Assembly (NCBI RefSeq): GCF_938030685.1
Contig: NZ_CALHHX010000014.1
Span: 1 to 32,440 of the forward strand
DNA length: 32,440 nucleotides
Direction of reading: 5' to 3'
Source: an uncultured Campylobacter sp.
GTDB taxonomy: Bacteria; Campylobacterota; Campylobacteria; Campylobacterales; Campylobacteraceae
Shown here piece after piece: positions 1-7,045 of this stretch. The position numbers were made by a program, and so were the translations under genes. Numbering within the stretch: position 1 is the first letter of the stretch; the number at the start of each line of letters is the position of its first letter. A model generated the notes under the pieces. The model was not told where the DNA came from. It saw only the letters and a program-made list of their open reading frames with translations, and did not search any database.

Positions 1-1001
1 ACATTGCCGTAGGTCTTGCGGCCGCCGGTTACGAGCTGAGCTAGCTCCATGGAGTATTCGCGCACCCTAAAGATATGCATAAAGGCGTTGTAGTTACCTG
101 TTACCTCGCAGGCTAGACCGATATTTAAAAGATGGCTGTGAAGGCGCTCGATCTCAAGGCAGATGACGCGGATGGCTTGCGCACGAAGCGGAATTTCAAG
201 CTTGATAGCTTTCTCTGCTGCTTCAATACATGCAATCGCGTGAGCGTAGCCGCAAATTCCACAGACGCGCTCTGCTAAATAGCCCATCTGATCGTAATTC
301 ATTCGGTTTTCAGCTAGTTTCTCCATACCGCGGTGTTGATAAAACAAGCGGTAGTCTGCATCGATAATCTCATCGCCGTCGCAAAATAGTCTAAAGTGTC
401 CCGGCTCATCGCTCGTTACGTGAAGAGGTCCAAGTGGAACATCTACTACGCCATCACCGCTAGGAAATAAAAACTCTGCATTAGGCTCGTCTTTATGATC
501 TACAGGATCGGGCCTATAGCGATAGTCCATTGCGTCTTTGCGAAGCGGATGAAGTCCATCCGGCCAATCGTCGCTTAACACCAAACGACGTTTATCAGGC
601 AAGCCTTCGGCGATTAAGCCGAACATATCAAAAGCTTCTCTTTCGTACCATACGCAAGCAGGCACTAAAGGAGTAACCGACGGGAATGTCGGATCCGATC
701 CAGGAATTAGCGTCCTAACGGTGATGAAGCATTTATCCTCTGCGGCGAAATCCTCCGCTTCGGTCATTTTGCCACCTTCCATAGATATCGCATAGTAAAG
801 CGCGAAATTTCCGTTTAGCTCGCGCTCATCGTTAGGGATCATCGTGCTAATAAAACCGCCGATGTCATAATATAGCGTCTTAACCGCAAGCGGCAGATCA
901 TTTCTATCCACTAAAACGGTGATTTGATCCTCGGCTTGGCGGGTAACTTCTAAGACCTTGACTTTGGTCTTTAAAATTTCTATAAATTTATCGCCTCTCA
1001 T
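1..1001 (-). CDS. hyfG: Hydrogenase-4 large catalytic subunit HyfG (3' end outside window)
   Basis: Large [NiFe] subunit of a membrane-bound, group 4 (HycE/HyfG-type) hydrogenase; it would reduce protons to H2 on the cytoplasmic side of the complex. The frame begins with ATG at 1001 and stays open to the window edge, giving about 333 residues. Residues 1 to about 165 resemble the 30 kDa NuoC-like domain (for example VWYEREAFDMFG), and a NuoD-like domain starts after about residue 190 (LGPLHVTSDEPGHFRLF). This NuoC-NuoD fusion is typical of HycE/HyfG. The first nickel-ligand motif, RVCGICGYAH, is visible with Cys247 and Cys250, so the subunit is catalytic and not a Nuo protein, which lacks these cysteines. 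The second CxxC motif would lie beyond the left edge. The start lies 2 bases past the hyfF stop, as expected for the last visible gene of the operon. hyfH and hyfI may follow outside the window. Confidence 0.95.
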   Translation of the reverse strand, partial: MRGDKFIEILKTKVKVLEVTRQAEDQITVLVDRNDLPLAVKTLYYDIGGFISTMIPNDERELNGNFALYYAISMEGGKMTEAEDFAAEDKCFITVRTLIPGSDPTFPSVTPLVPACVWYEREAFDMFGLIAEGLPDKRRLVLSDDWPDGLHPLRKDAMDYRYRPDPVDHKDEPNAEFLFPSGDGVVDVPLGPLHVTSDEPGHFRLFCDGDEIIDADYRLFYQHRGMEKLAENRMNYDQMGYLAERVCGICGYAHAIACIEAAEKAIKLEIPLRAQAIRVICLEIERLHSHLLNIGLACEVTGNYNAFMHIFRVREYSMELAQLVTGGRKTYGN

Positions 1002-1003
1002 TT

Positions 1004-2485
1004 TTAACCTCTCATCATTATTCTAACGCCGTTTTCGACGAGCACCCAAAAATCGCCTACATGCCATACGCCAAAAATTATAATTAAAGCGCAAAGCAGA
1101 ATTAACGGTAAATTTTCAAACAAGCTCATCTCTTTTGCGTAAACCACTTCGCCTTTAGGCTGACCGAAGCTTGCCATATTGAAGTGCGCGAAGTCCGCAA
1201 CGAAAATAATTACGAGCGCGATCGCAAATAATGCTACCGCAAAATATTGACCGTTTTCGATAGCGCCGTGAAATACATTAAATTCGCTCACAAAGATCGC
1301 GAACGCAGGCACGCCTACGAGCGAGCAGACCGCAGCGCCGAACATCACGGTAGTAATCGGAGCGATCTTTATCATACCGCCCATCTTAGTCATATTTTTA
1401 TGACCGTAAATTCTAGCTATATTACCGGTAGAGCAGAATGCAAGAGCCTTAGTAAAGCTGTGAGCTAGGCAGTGAAAGATCGCTGCGAATAGTCCAAATT
1501 TACCGCCGACACCCAGCGCAAACGCGATAACGCCCATATGAACGACCGAGTGGTAAGCAAACATTCTCTTTACGTCGTGCTGACGGACGAGGAAAATTCC
1601 TGCGACAAATAGCGTGATCGTTCCTGAGATCAACATTACTTGGCAAACAAAGCCTGATCCTACCGCCTGAGCGGTCACGGCATAGTATCTAAATAGCGCA
1701 AGCATAGCGCATTTTAAAAGTACGCCAGAAAGCAAGGCCGAAATCGGAGCCGGTCCTTCTGCGTGTACGTCCGGAAGCCAAGTGTGAGTAGGAGCAAGTC
1801 CTGCTTTGGTTCCAAAGCCGATCAATGCAAAGATAAAGATAAGTTTGATGGCATCGTGGTTCAAGTCTTTAGCATGATCTATAATGCTAGTCCAAAGCAT
1901 TGAAGCTTCGCCGTCGCCTGTGATTTTGAAAGTAGCCGCATATAGTAAAACGGTAGCATAAAGCGCAAACGCTAAGCCGATCGAGCAGATAACGATATAT
2001 TTGTAACCGCTCTCGGTAGATTTTTTATCTTTATGAATAGCAACCAAAAATACCGAAGCTAACGTAGTAGCCTCTACCGCAGCCCACATAAACGCCACGT
2101 TGTTGCAGATAACGCTAAGCGTCATTGTAAAAACGAAAACGTGGCAGAGCGCATAGTATTTTCTAAGATCGCTAAGATCTAAATGACCGCCCTGTATCTC
2201 CCATTTCATATAGGTGGTGGAGTATAAATTTACCAAAAAGCCCGTTACTGCAATCAGCACTAAAAATACACAGCCGAGGCTATCTAAAAATAGAAATTTA
2301 TTGTATTCGTAAAAAGGCTCCCAGTTTCCGCTGATAAGTTTGCCCACATTGCAAAGCAGTGCTGCCGAGGTAGCTGCAGAGATCAAAACGTGCAGCGTGC
2401 TAAGCAGTTTGAAATTTTTAGGACATAAAAACAGTATCAACGCGCCGACCAAAGGAAGAATCAATATAAAAAGTAAACTATTCAT
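1004..2485 (-). CDS. hyfF: Hydrogenase-4 membrane subunit HyfF (NuoN/NuoL-like antiporter-type)
   Basis: A 493-residue polytopic membrane protein of the NuoL/M/N and Mrp antiporter family. It is taken as HyfF because it sits between hyfE and hyfG. E. coli HyfF is a little longer (526 residues). The antiporter-type charged residues are present: Glu138 in the WAAVEATTLAS helix, Lys227 in FGTKAGLAPTHTWLP, and Lys258 in SGVLLKCAM. These residues form proton-translocation paths in complex I homologues, so ion pumping coupled to H2 production is plausible but inferred. Only 2 bases separate it from the hyfE stop, so it is surely co-transcribed. The assignment to HyfF rather than HyfD rests mainly on gene order and length. 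Confidence 0.9.
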   Translation of the reverse strand: MNSLLFILILPLVGALILFLCPKNFKLLSTLHVLISAATSAALLCNVGKLISGNWEPFYEYNKFLFLDSLGCVFLVLIAVTGFLVNLYSTTYMKWEIQGGHLDLSDLRKYYALCHVFVFTMTLSVICNNVAFMWAAVEATTLASVFLVAIHKDKKSTESGYKYIVICSIGLAFALYATVLLYAATFKITGDGEASMLWTSIIDHAKDLNHDAIKLIFIFALIGFGTKAGLAPTHTWLPDVHAEGPAPISALLSGVLLKCAMLALFRYYAVTAQAVGSGFVCQVMLISGTITLFVAGIFLVRQHDVKRMFAYHSVVHMGVIAFALGVGGKFGLFAAIFHCLAHSFTKALAFCSTGNIARIYGHKNMTKMGGMIKIAPITTVMFGAAVCSLVGVPAFAIFVSEFNVFHGAIENGQYFAVALFAIALVIIFVADFAHFNMASFGQPKGEVVYAKEMSLFENLPLILLCALIIIFGVWHVGDFWVLVENGVRIMMRG

Positions 2486-2487
2486 CT

Positions 2488-3132
2488 TTATCCCTTTAAA
2501 TTTGAAGCTTTGGACGTATCAAGCCCATCGTAAGCTTTGTAAAATCTAACCGCCAAGACGCTCATTATGATGACCGCAAAAATGGCGTCGGTTAAAATTC
2601 CAAGCTCGACTAGCTCGTGCGAATTGTAAGCCATAAGCGCAAGGCTTAGATGGATGCCGTTTTCAAAGAGGCAGTAGGCCAAAATTTGCTTGATGAAAGA
2701 ATTTCTAAGCATGAAGCCGAAAATTCCCATCATAAATACGGTTACCGCCGCAATTAGCGTGATTCTTTCCTCAATTAGCGAGAATTTCAAAAGAATAGGG
2801 CTTATCGTCATTGCAATCGCCAAAGAAAATCCCATAGCGATAACGGGGCTTACGAAAAAGCCGCCCACCGGCTCATCCTCGCTGATTACGCCAAGTTTTT
2901 TGATTAGGAAGAATATAATTCCCGGCACAAAAATAACCTTCGTAAAAAAGGCCACTACAGCCCAAATTTTAAGCTGCGGCGCATTGAAGGTAGAAGACAG
3001 CATAAAAAATATGCTTACCAAAAGTAGCGTCTGAACTGCGTAAATTCCGATGGAAAGTTTTAAATTTCTAAGTCCGAATACCGCTAGCGACGTTACTATC
3101 ATACAGATTGCTAAAATATCGATACTAGTCAT
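2488..3132 (-). CDS. hyfE: Hydrogenase-4 membrane subunit HyfE (NuoK-like)
   Basis: A 214-residue very hydrophobic protein with about six to seven predicted membrane helices, starting directly with a membrane segment (MTSIDILAICMIVTSLAVFG). Its length matches HyfE (about 216 residues in E. coli). The second half contains a NuoK-like stretch (ILAYCLFENGIHLSLALMAY) with a membrane-embedded Glu, typical of NuoK homologues in the proton path. It starts 1 base after the hyfC stop codon and ends 2 bases before hyfF, so the genes are translated from one message. Role: small membrane subunit of the hydrogenase-4 proton-conducting arm. Confidence 0.88.
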   Translation of the reverse strand: MTSIDILAICMIVTSLAVFGLRNLKLSIGIYAVQTLLLVSIFFMLSSTFNAPQLKIWAVVAFFTKVIFVPGIIFFLIKKLGVISEDEPVGGFFVSPVIAMGFSLAIAMTISPILLKFSLIEERITLIAAVTVFMMGIFGFMLRNSFIKQILAYCLFENGIHLSLALMAYNSHELVELGILTDAIFAVIIMSVLAVRFYKAYDGLDTSKASNLKG

Positions 3133-3133
3133 C

Positions 3134-4075
3134 TTAAAATCCTACTACGTAAAGCGTTAATGCCGCAAAAGCGATGGCAAGAGCGCCGCATGAAATTTTA
3201 CGCATGCTTGAAGTCATTTTGAAGCGCGGTCCGAAGTTGTCGATAAATACTGCGGCGACGTAGAATACACCCGTTTTTATCACGAAGATTATGATCGCCA
3301 AGAACGGATTGCTAAAATTCCACGGCTCAAATATCGTTAAAAATAGACCGATCATCGCAAATTGTTTCAAAATAAGCGCCGCTTGTACTAAGCCAAGATC
3401 GCTACCTGCATATTCGCCAAGTAAGCCTTCCTGAAGCTCTTGCTCGGCTTCGGCAAGATCAAATGGCTTTCTGCCGGTCTCTACATACATGCACCATAAA
3501 AATGCGATCGATGCGACGGCAAAGCTTGGAATTTGATAGCCTATCTCTCCGCTTCGCACCATACCCTGAATCACGACTAAATTTGAAGTACCTGCCGCGA
3601 GCATAACTGCGATGAGGCACATCATCATTACCGGCTCAACATAAACTGCAAGCATCTGCTCGCGTCCGCCGCCAGTTGCGGCAAACGGATTGCCGCTATC
3701 TATCGAAGCCGCACCGAATACGAAGCGCAGAAGCGCGCCTAGATATAAGATAACAAAGATATCCGAATATGCTCCGAAAATTTTATCGGTGGTCGGATCG
3801 CTGTAAGTGATAGGAATAGCCGCCAAGATCGCCGCCGAAGTAGCGAATAAGAAAAACGGAGCCCACCTAAATACCCAGTGGCTGCATGCAGGAACGGTCC
3901 TGCCGCGCTTGAAAAGCTTAATAATATCGCGGTAAGTCTGGAAAAAATCGCTTCCTTGTTTTGATTGAAGTTTGGCGCGAAGTTTTCTCGCCATTCCGTC
4001 AAATAGCGGGGCGATCAAGACGATAACTGCGACTTGAAATATCATCAAAAATATAGTTTGTATAGTTTGCATCAT
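3134..4075 (-). CDS. hyfC: Hydrogenase-4 membrane anchor subunit HyfC (NuoH-like)
   Basis: A 313-residue membrane protein of the NuoH/HycD/HyfC family; E. coli HyfC is about 315 residues. It anchors the soluble hydrogenase arm to the membrane. Family signatures are an N-terminal helix, the DIIKLFKRG-like cytoplasmic loop (YRDIIKLFKRGRTVP) and the acidic loop DLAEAEQELQEGLLGEYAG, which in NuoH lines the quinone cavity. The gene begins with two consecutive ATG codons (4075 and 4072). An AGGGGGAG stretch (4083-4076) abuts the first ATG, so translation may start at 4072. It follows the hyfB stop after 6 bases. No hyfD-like gene lies between it and hyfE. Confidence 0.92.
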   Translation of the reverse strand: MMQTIQTIFLMIFQVAVIVLIAPLFDGMARKLRAKLQSKQGSDFFQTYRDIIKLFKRGRTVPACSHWVFRWAPFFLFATSAAILAAIPITYSDPTTDKIFGAYSDIFVILYLGALLRFVFGAASIDSGNPFAATGGGREQMLAVYVEPVMMMCLIAVMLAAGTSNLVVIQGMVRSGEIGYQIPSFAVASIAFLWCMYVETGRKPFDLAEAEQELQEGLLGEYAGSDLGLVQAALILKQFAMIGLFLTIFEPWNFSNPFLAIIIFVIKTGVFYVAAVFIDNFGPRFKMTSSMRKISCGALAIAFAALTLYVVGF

Positions 4076-4081
4076 CTCCCC

Positions 4082-6055
4082 CTAGATCAAGAAATAGCCG
4101 ACGCCGAGTATCGCGCAAAGATAGATCATAATATAAAGCGTATAGACGTTTGTATAGCCGCTTTGGAAAATTCCTATTTTATCAGCGATTTTCATACTCC
4201 AGTTAATGACCGGCTGATAAAACATACCCCACCAAATATCTTGTGGATGGTTGTGGTATTCGATCGGTCCGAAGTAGCCGTTTTGCTCGATTCTGCGTTT
4301 ATGACCTCTAAAGAGCCAATCCATAATCTTTCTTAGATCGCCGGTGAAAGGACCGCCCGTCATCTGCATGCGAGAGCTATATTTAAAGCCGCACGCCCAA
4401 GGATCGGTTTCTCTCGGTTTACTGCGATTTGCCTTCATAACCGCGAGGATTATAAACGGAAGGAACATCGTCGAGCATAAAATGACCGCGATGAGCGGAG
4501 TCGAAACGATACTTCCCAAAGGCGAAGTAATCGACGTAGCACCGATGCTTGCGATATATTGGGTGTTTTGCGTGATGGAATTGACCGCCTCCATAATGTA
4601 ACCCACTATGAAGTGTGCGCCTACGCCAAATCCCACGCAGCCTATCATCAAAATGATCATTCCTAAAACCATTCCGAGTGGGCTTTCTTTTGCGTTTTCC
4701 CAAATTTTTTCATCTCTTGGGGTGCCTGCAAAGATGACCGCGTAGAGTTTTAAGTGCATACCGACCAAAACGCCCGTAAGCGCAAGTGCGACGACTGCCA
4801 AAGAAAAAGCGTATCTAATGAAAATTCCGCTCTCTTTAGCGCCTTGAAGCATTCCTTGATAGGTAAACCACTCTGAAACGAAGCCGTTTACCGGAGGAAG
4901 CGCTGCGATACCCATGATACCGATAAACATACCGACTGCAGTTAGAGGCATTTTTTTAGCTAGACCGCCTAAAATGTCCATATTCTGCGTATGAGTAGCG
5001 TGGATTACCGAGCCTGCGCATAGGAATAAAAGACCTTTGAATATCGCGTGGTTTACTACGTGGTAGCAGCCCGCCAAAAATCCGACTGCTGCTAGCGTTA
5101 CATTGCCCGCTGCGACGCCGTAAATTCCGGTGCCAAGACCTAGCAAAATGATGCCGATATTTTCAACCGAGTGGTACGCAAGAAGCGCTTTGAAATCGTG
5201 CTGACACAAAGCGTATAAAACGCCGAAAAGCGAGCTTGCGGCTCCAAGGATCAAGATTGCAAGTCCGAAATAGATGCTTAGCGGTAAAAATAGTGTAAAT
5301 TTAACGAGCGTAAAGAGCGCTACTTTAATCATAACGCCGCTCATCAGCGCAGATACGTTTGACGGAGCCGCAGGGTGAGCTTGTGGTAGCCAGACGTGAA
5401 AAGGCCACATTCCCGCTTTTGAGCCGAAGCCGACCAAAAATAGCACGAAAGCAGCCACGGAAGCGCCCATCGGCATATTTACTTTTCCCCACTCCGCAAA
5501 TTCGAAGCTTCCTGCGTAGTTTGCAATGATAAGTAATCCACAGGTGATACAAAATGCACCGATCTGTGCTATACCTAGATATACCATAACGGCTTTGAGC
5601 GTGCCTTTGCCATCGTTTACTATGATTAGAAATGACGAGATTAGTGTCATAAGCTCCCATAAAACAGCGAAGCAAAATACATTATCCGCACTGATGACTA
5701 AAAGCATAGATAAGATGAAGGTATTAAATAAACATGCAAAAACGCCGATATTTGCCTTTCCGATATATTCCTCGGCGTAGCTCATACCGTAAACGCTGCT
5801 TGCAAAGCCTATAAAAACGACTACGAAGCTGAAGAAATTTCCAAGCGGGCTTAAAGCAAATTTTGGCGCATATAAGAAAGTGCCGCCCAAAACGAAGCTA
5901 TCGCTTACGCCCATATTGGCTACGAAATGACACATCGCGTAAAAACAGCTGATAGCACCTAATCCAAATCCCACCTTAACGGCAGTTTTTGGAGCGCAGT
6001 ATAAAAGGATACTAATTACTGCACTGACGATAAATAAAGTATAGACGCTTATCAT
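4082..6055 (-). CDS. hyfB: Hydrogenase-4 membrane subunit HyfB (NuoL/HycC-like)
   Basis: A 657-residue polytopic membrane protein of the NuoL/HycC/HyfB family (E. coli HyfB about 672). I place the start at ATG 6055, which overlaps the hyfA stop in an ATGA; an upstream in-frame ATG at 6085 would add a very basic ten-residue leader inside hyfA. Conserved antiporter residues are visible: Glu134 in VLWELMTLISS and Lys213 in GFGSKAGMWPFHVWLPQAHPAAP. The C-terminal part is a long loop (about KANRSKPRETDPWACGFKYS) leading to a final membrane helix, as in HycC/HyfB. It is probably the largest proton-translocating subunit of the membrane arm. The ATGA overlap implies translational coupling with hyfA. 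Confidence 0.93.
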   Translation of the reverse strand: MISVYTLFIVSAVISILLYCAPKTAVKVGFGLGAISCFYAMCHFVANMGVSDSFVLGGTFLYAPKFALSPLGNFFSFVVVFIGFASSVYGMSYAEEYIGKANIGVFACLFNTFILSMLLVISADNVFCFAVLWELMTLISSFLIIVNDGKGTLKAVMVYLGIAQIGAFCITCGLLIIANYAGSFEFAEWGKVNMPMGASVAAFVLFLVGFGSKAGMWPFHVWLPQAHPAAPSNVSALMSGVMIKVALFTLVKFTLFLPLSIYFGLAILILGAASSLFGVLYALCQHDFKALLAYHSVENIGIILLGLGTGIYGVAAGNVTLAAVGFLAGCYHVVNHAIFKGLLFLCAGSVIHATHTQNMDILGGLAKKMPLTAVGMFIGIMGIAALPPVNGFVSEWFTYQGMLQGAKESGIFIRYAFSLAVVALALTGVLVGMHLKLYAVIFAGTPRDEKIWENAKESPLGMVLGMIILMIGCVGFGVGAHFIVGYIMEAVNSITQNTQYIASIGATSITSPLGSIVSTPLIAVILCSTMFLPFIILAVMKANRSKPRETDPWACGFKYSSRMQMTGGPFTGDLRKIMDWLFRGHKRRIEQNGYFGPIEYHNHPQDIWWGMFYQPVINWSMKIADKIGIFQSGYTNVYTLYIMIYLCAILGVGYFLI

Positions 6056-6651
6056 TTTGCGCCTCCTTCTTTTTTGGCGACGCAACTGATTTCGCCGTTT
6101 AACACGTCTTTTGCAAAAGCATTAGCCGCATCGTAGTCTATCGCAAAGCCCAATTTATGCTTACCTTCTTTAGGATCTATCATAATGATAGCGCTAGTTG
6201 GGCAAACCTCGACGCATGCAGGACCGTTCTCGCGTCCGTTGCATAGATCGCATTTGATGGCGGTGCTTTTGGCACCCGCTTGGCTTTCGATCTCGAGATA
6301 ATACTTCGGCTCGACCGCATAATTTACTGACGGCATAAGCTCGGCATTCGAGCTGATCGCGCCATAAGGACAGGCGAGCGTACACATCTTACATCCGATG
6401 CAAATTTCTTCGTGTAATTCGATATAGTTATTATCGAAGCGAAGCGCACCGGTAGGGCAGACATTTGCGCATGGTCCGTCATCGCACTGCCTGCACTGCG
6501 TAGGCATAACGCCGTAAGCCTGTCTAAGCACGGTAAGTCGCGATTTAGCAAGCTTGCCGCGCTCGTAGGCACTTGAGTAACAGGCCGCCATGCACGTCGT
6601 GCAACCGATACATCGTTTGTAATCGCAGATTACAAATTTATGTTGTTTCAT
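6052..6651 (-). CDS. hyfA: Hydrogenase-4 electron-transfer protein HyfA (four [4Fe-4S])
   Basis: A 199-residue polyferredoxin of the HycB/HyfA/HydN type that carries electrons from formate dehydrogenase H to the hydrogenase. Sixteen cysteines form four cluster motifs: Cys14/17/20/24, Cys53/56/61/65, Cys84/87/90/94 and Cys134/137/146/150, with the typical CIGCTTC, CRQCDDGPCANVCP, CIGCKMC and CDLC signatures. It is the first gene of the minus-strand hyf operon. A Shine-Dalgarno AAGGAG (6663-6658) lies 6 bases before ATG 6651, and TATAAT on the minus strand (6713-6708) is a good -10 box. It faces fdhF, its likely electron donor, across a 394-base divergent spacer. Confidence 0.93.
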   Translation of the reverse strand: MKQHKFVICDYKRCIGCTTCMAACYSSAYERGKLAKSRLTVLRQAYGVMPTQCRQCDDGPCANVCPTGALRFDNNYIELHEEICIGCKMCTLACPYGAISSNAELMPSVNYAVEPKYYLEIESQAGAKSTAIKCDLCNGRENGPACVEVCPTSAIIMIDPKEGKHKLGFAIDYDAANAFAKDVLNGEISCVAKKEGGAK

Positions 6652-6707
6652 ACCTTTCTCCTTGACTTAAGGAATTTTAAAAATTTTTTACTAAAAATTT
6701 TGGTGTA

Positions 6708-6713
6708 ATTATA
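6708..6713 (-). promoter_or_regulatory. -10 box of the hyf operon promoter
   Basis: TATAAT read on the minus strand, about 57 bases upstream of the hyfA ATG. Epsilonproteobacterial sigma-70 promoters rely on the -10 box and periodic AT-rich DNA, which fits. The predicted start is near 6701. Confidence 0.5.
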
Positions 6714-6734
6714 TTTAAGTCCGTAAAAAAATTC

Positions 6735-6750
6735 CGTCATTTATCTGACG
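6735..6750. promoter_or_regulatory. CGTCA-N6-TGACG dyad upstream of hyf
   Basis: CGTCATTTATCTGACG is a perfect 5-base inverted repeat with a 6-base spacer. Its centre lies about 41 bases upstream of the predicted hyf start, where an activator that contacts RNA polymerase often binds. The regulator is unknown; the site may be chance. Confidence 0.35.
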
Positions 6751-6980
6751 ATATTTGGAATTTATTTGATAAATTTGCTTTCAAAGCTTAAATTTGAAAA
6801 CTAATTTCTTTTTTAAACCAGTTCGTTGATTATTTGCTTTAAAAGTCTAGTATATCAGTATTAAAGTATATTTTAAAATTTAAATTACTACTTAAATTAC
6901 CCCAACTTACTCCTAATTATAATTGAAAAAATTCTTTTAGCTTAAGGCAAAATTTCAATTTTATTTTAGGTAAGAATTTA

Positions 6981-6986
6981 TATAAT
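6981..6986 (+). promoter_or_regulatory. -10 box of the fdhF promoter
   Basis: TATAAT 60 bases before the fdhF ATG. A predicted start near 6992 gives a leader of about 50 bases with Shine-Dalgarno AAGGAG at 7035-7040, 5 bases before ATG 7046. Confidence 0.5.
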
Positions 6987-7045
6987 TGTGCCGAAATTGC
7001 ATATATGGTAATTTTGCATGTTTAGTATTTTCGAAAGGAGAAAAT

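Larger units (their letters stand above)
6652..7045. promoter_or_regulatory. Divergent hyf / fdhF control region
   Basis: A 394-base AT-rich spacer without a gene between divergent hyfA and fdhF. It holds a -10 box for each direction (6708-6713 and 6981-6986). It also holds two dyads: CGTCA-N6-TGACG at 6735-6750 and TTTCAAA-N7-TTTGAAA at 6779-6799. I looked for a sigma-54 -24/-12 element, as used by E. coli hyf and fdhF, and found no convincing GG-N10-GC match. Control by a regulator that binds one of these dyads is inference. Confidence 0.6.

Noticed and set aside
6055..6085. Upstream ATG (6085) as the hyfB start
   Set aside because: It would add ten mostly Arg/Lys residues inside hyfA; ATG 6055 gives the ATGA overlap and the family N-terminus.
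6981..7003. Sigma-54 promoter (TGTGCCGAAATTGCA) upstream of fdhF
   Set aside because: It resembles TGGCAC-N5-TTGCA but lacks the GG doublet and has the wrong spacing to the GC; a TATAAT box overlaps it.
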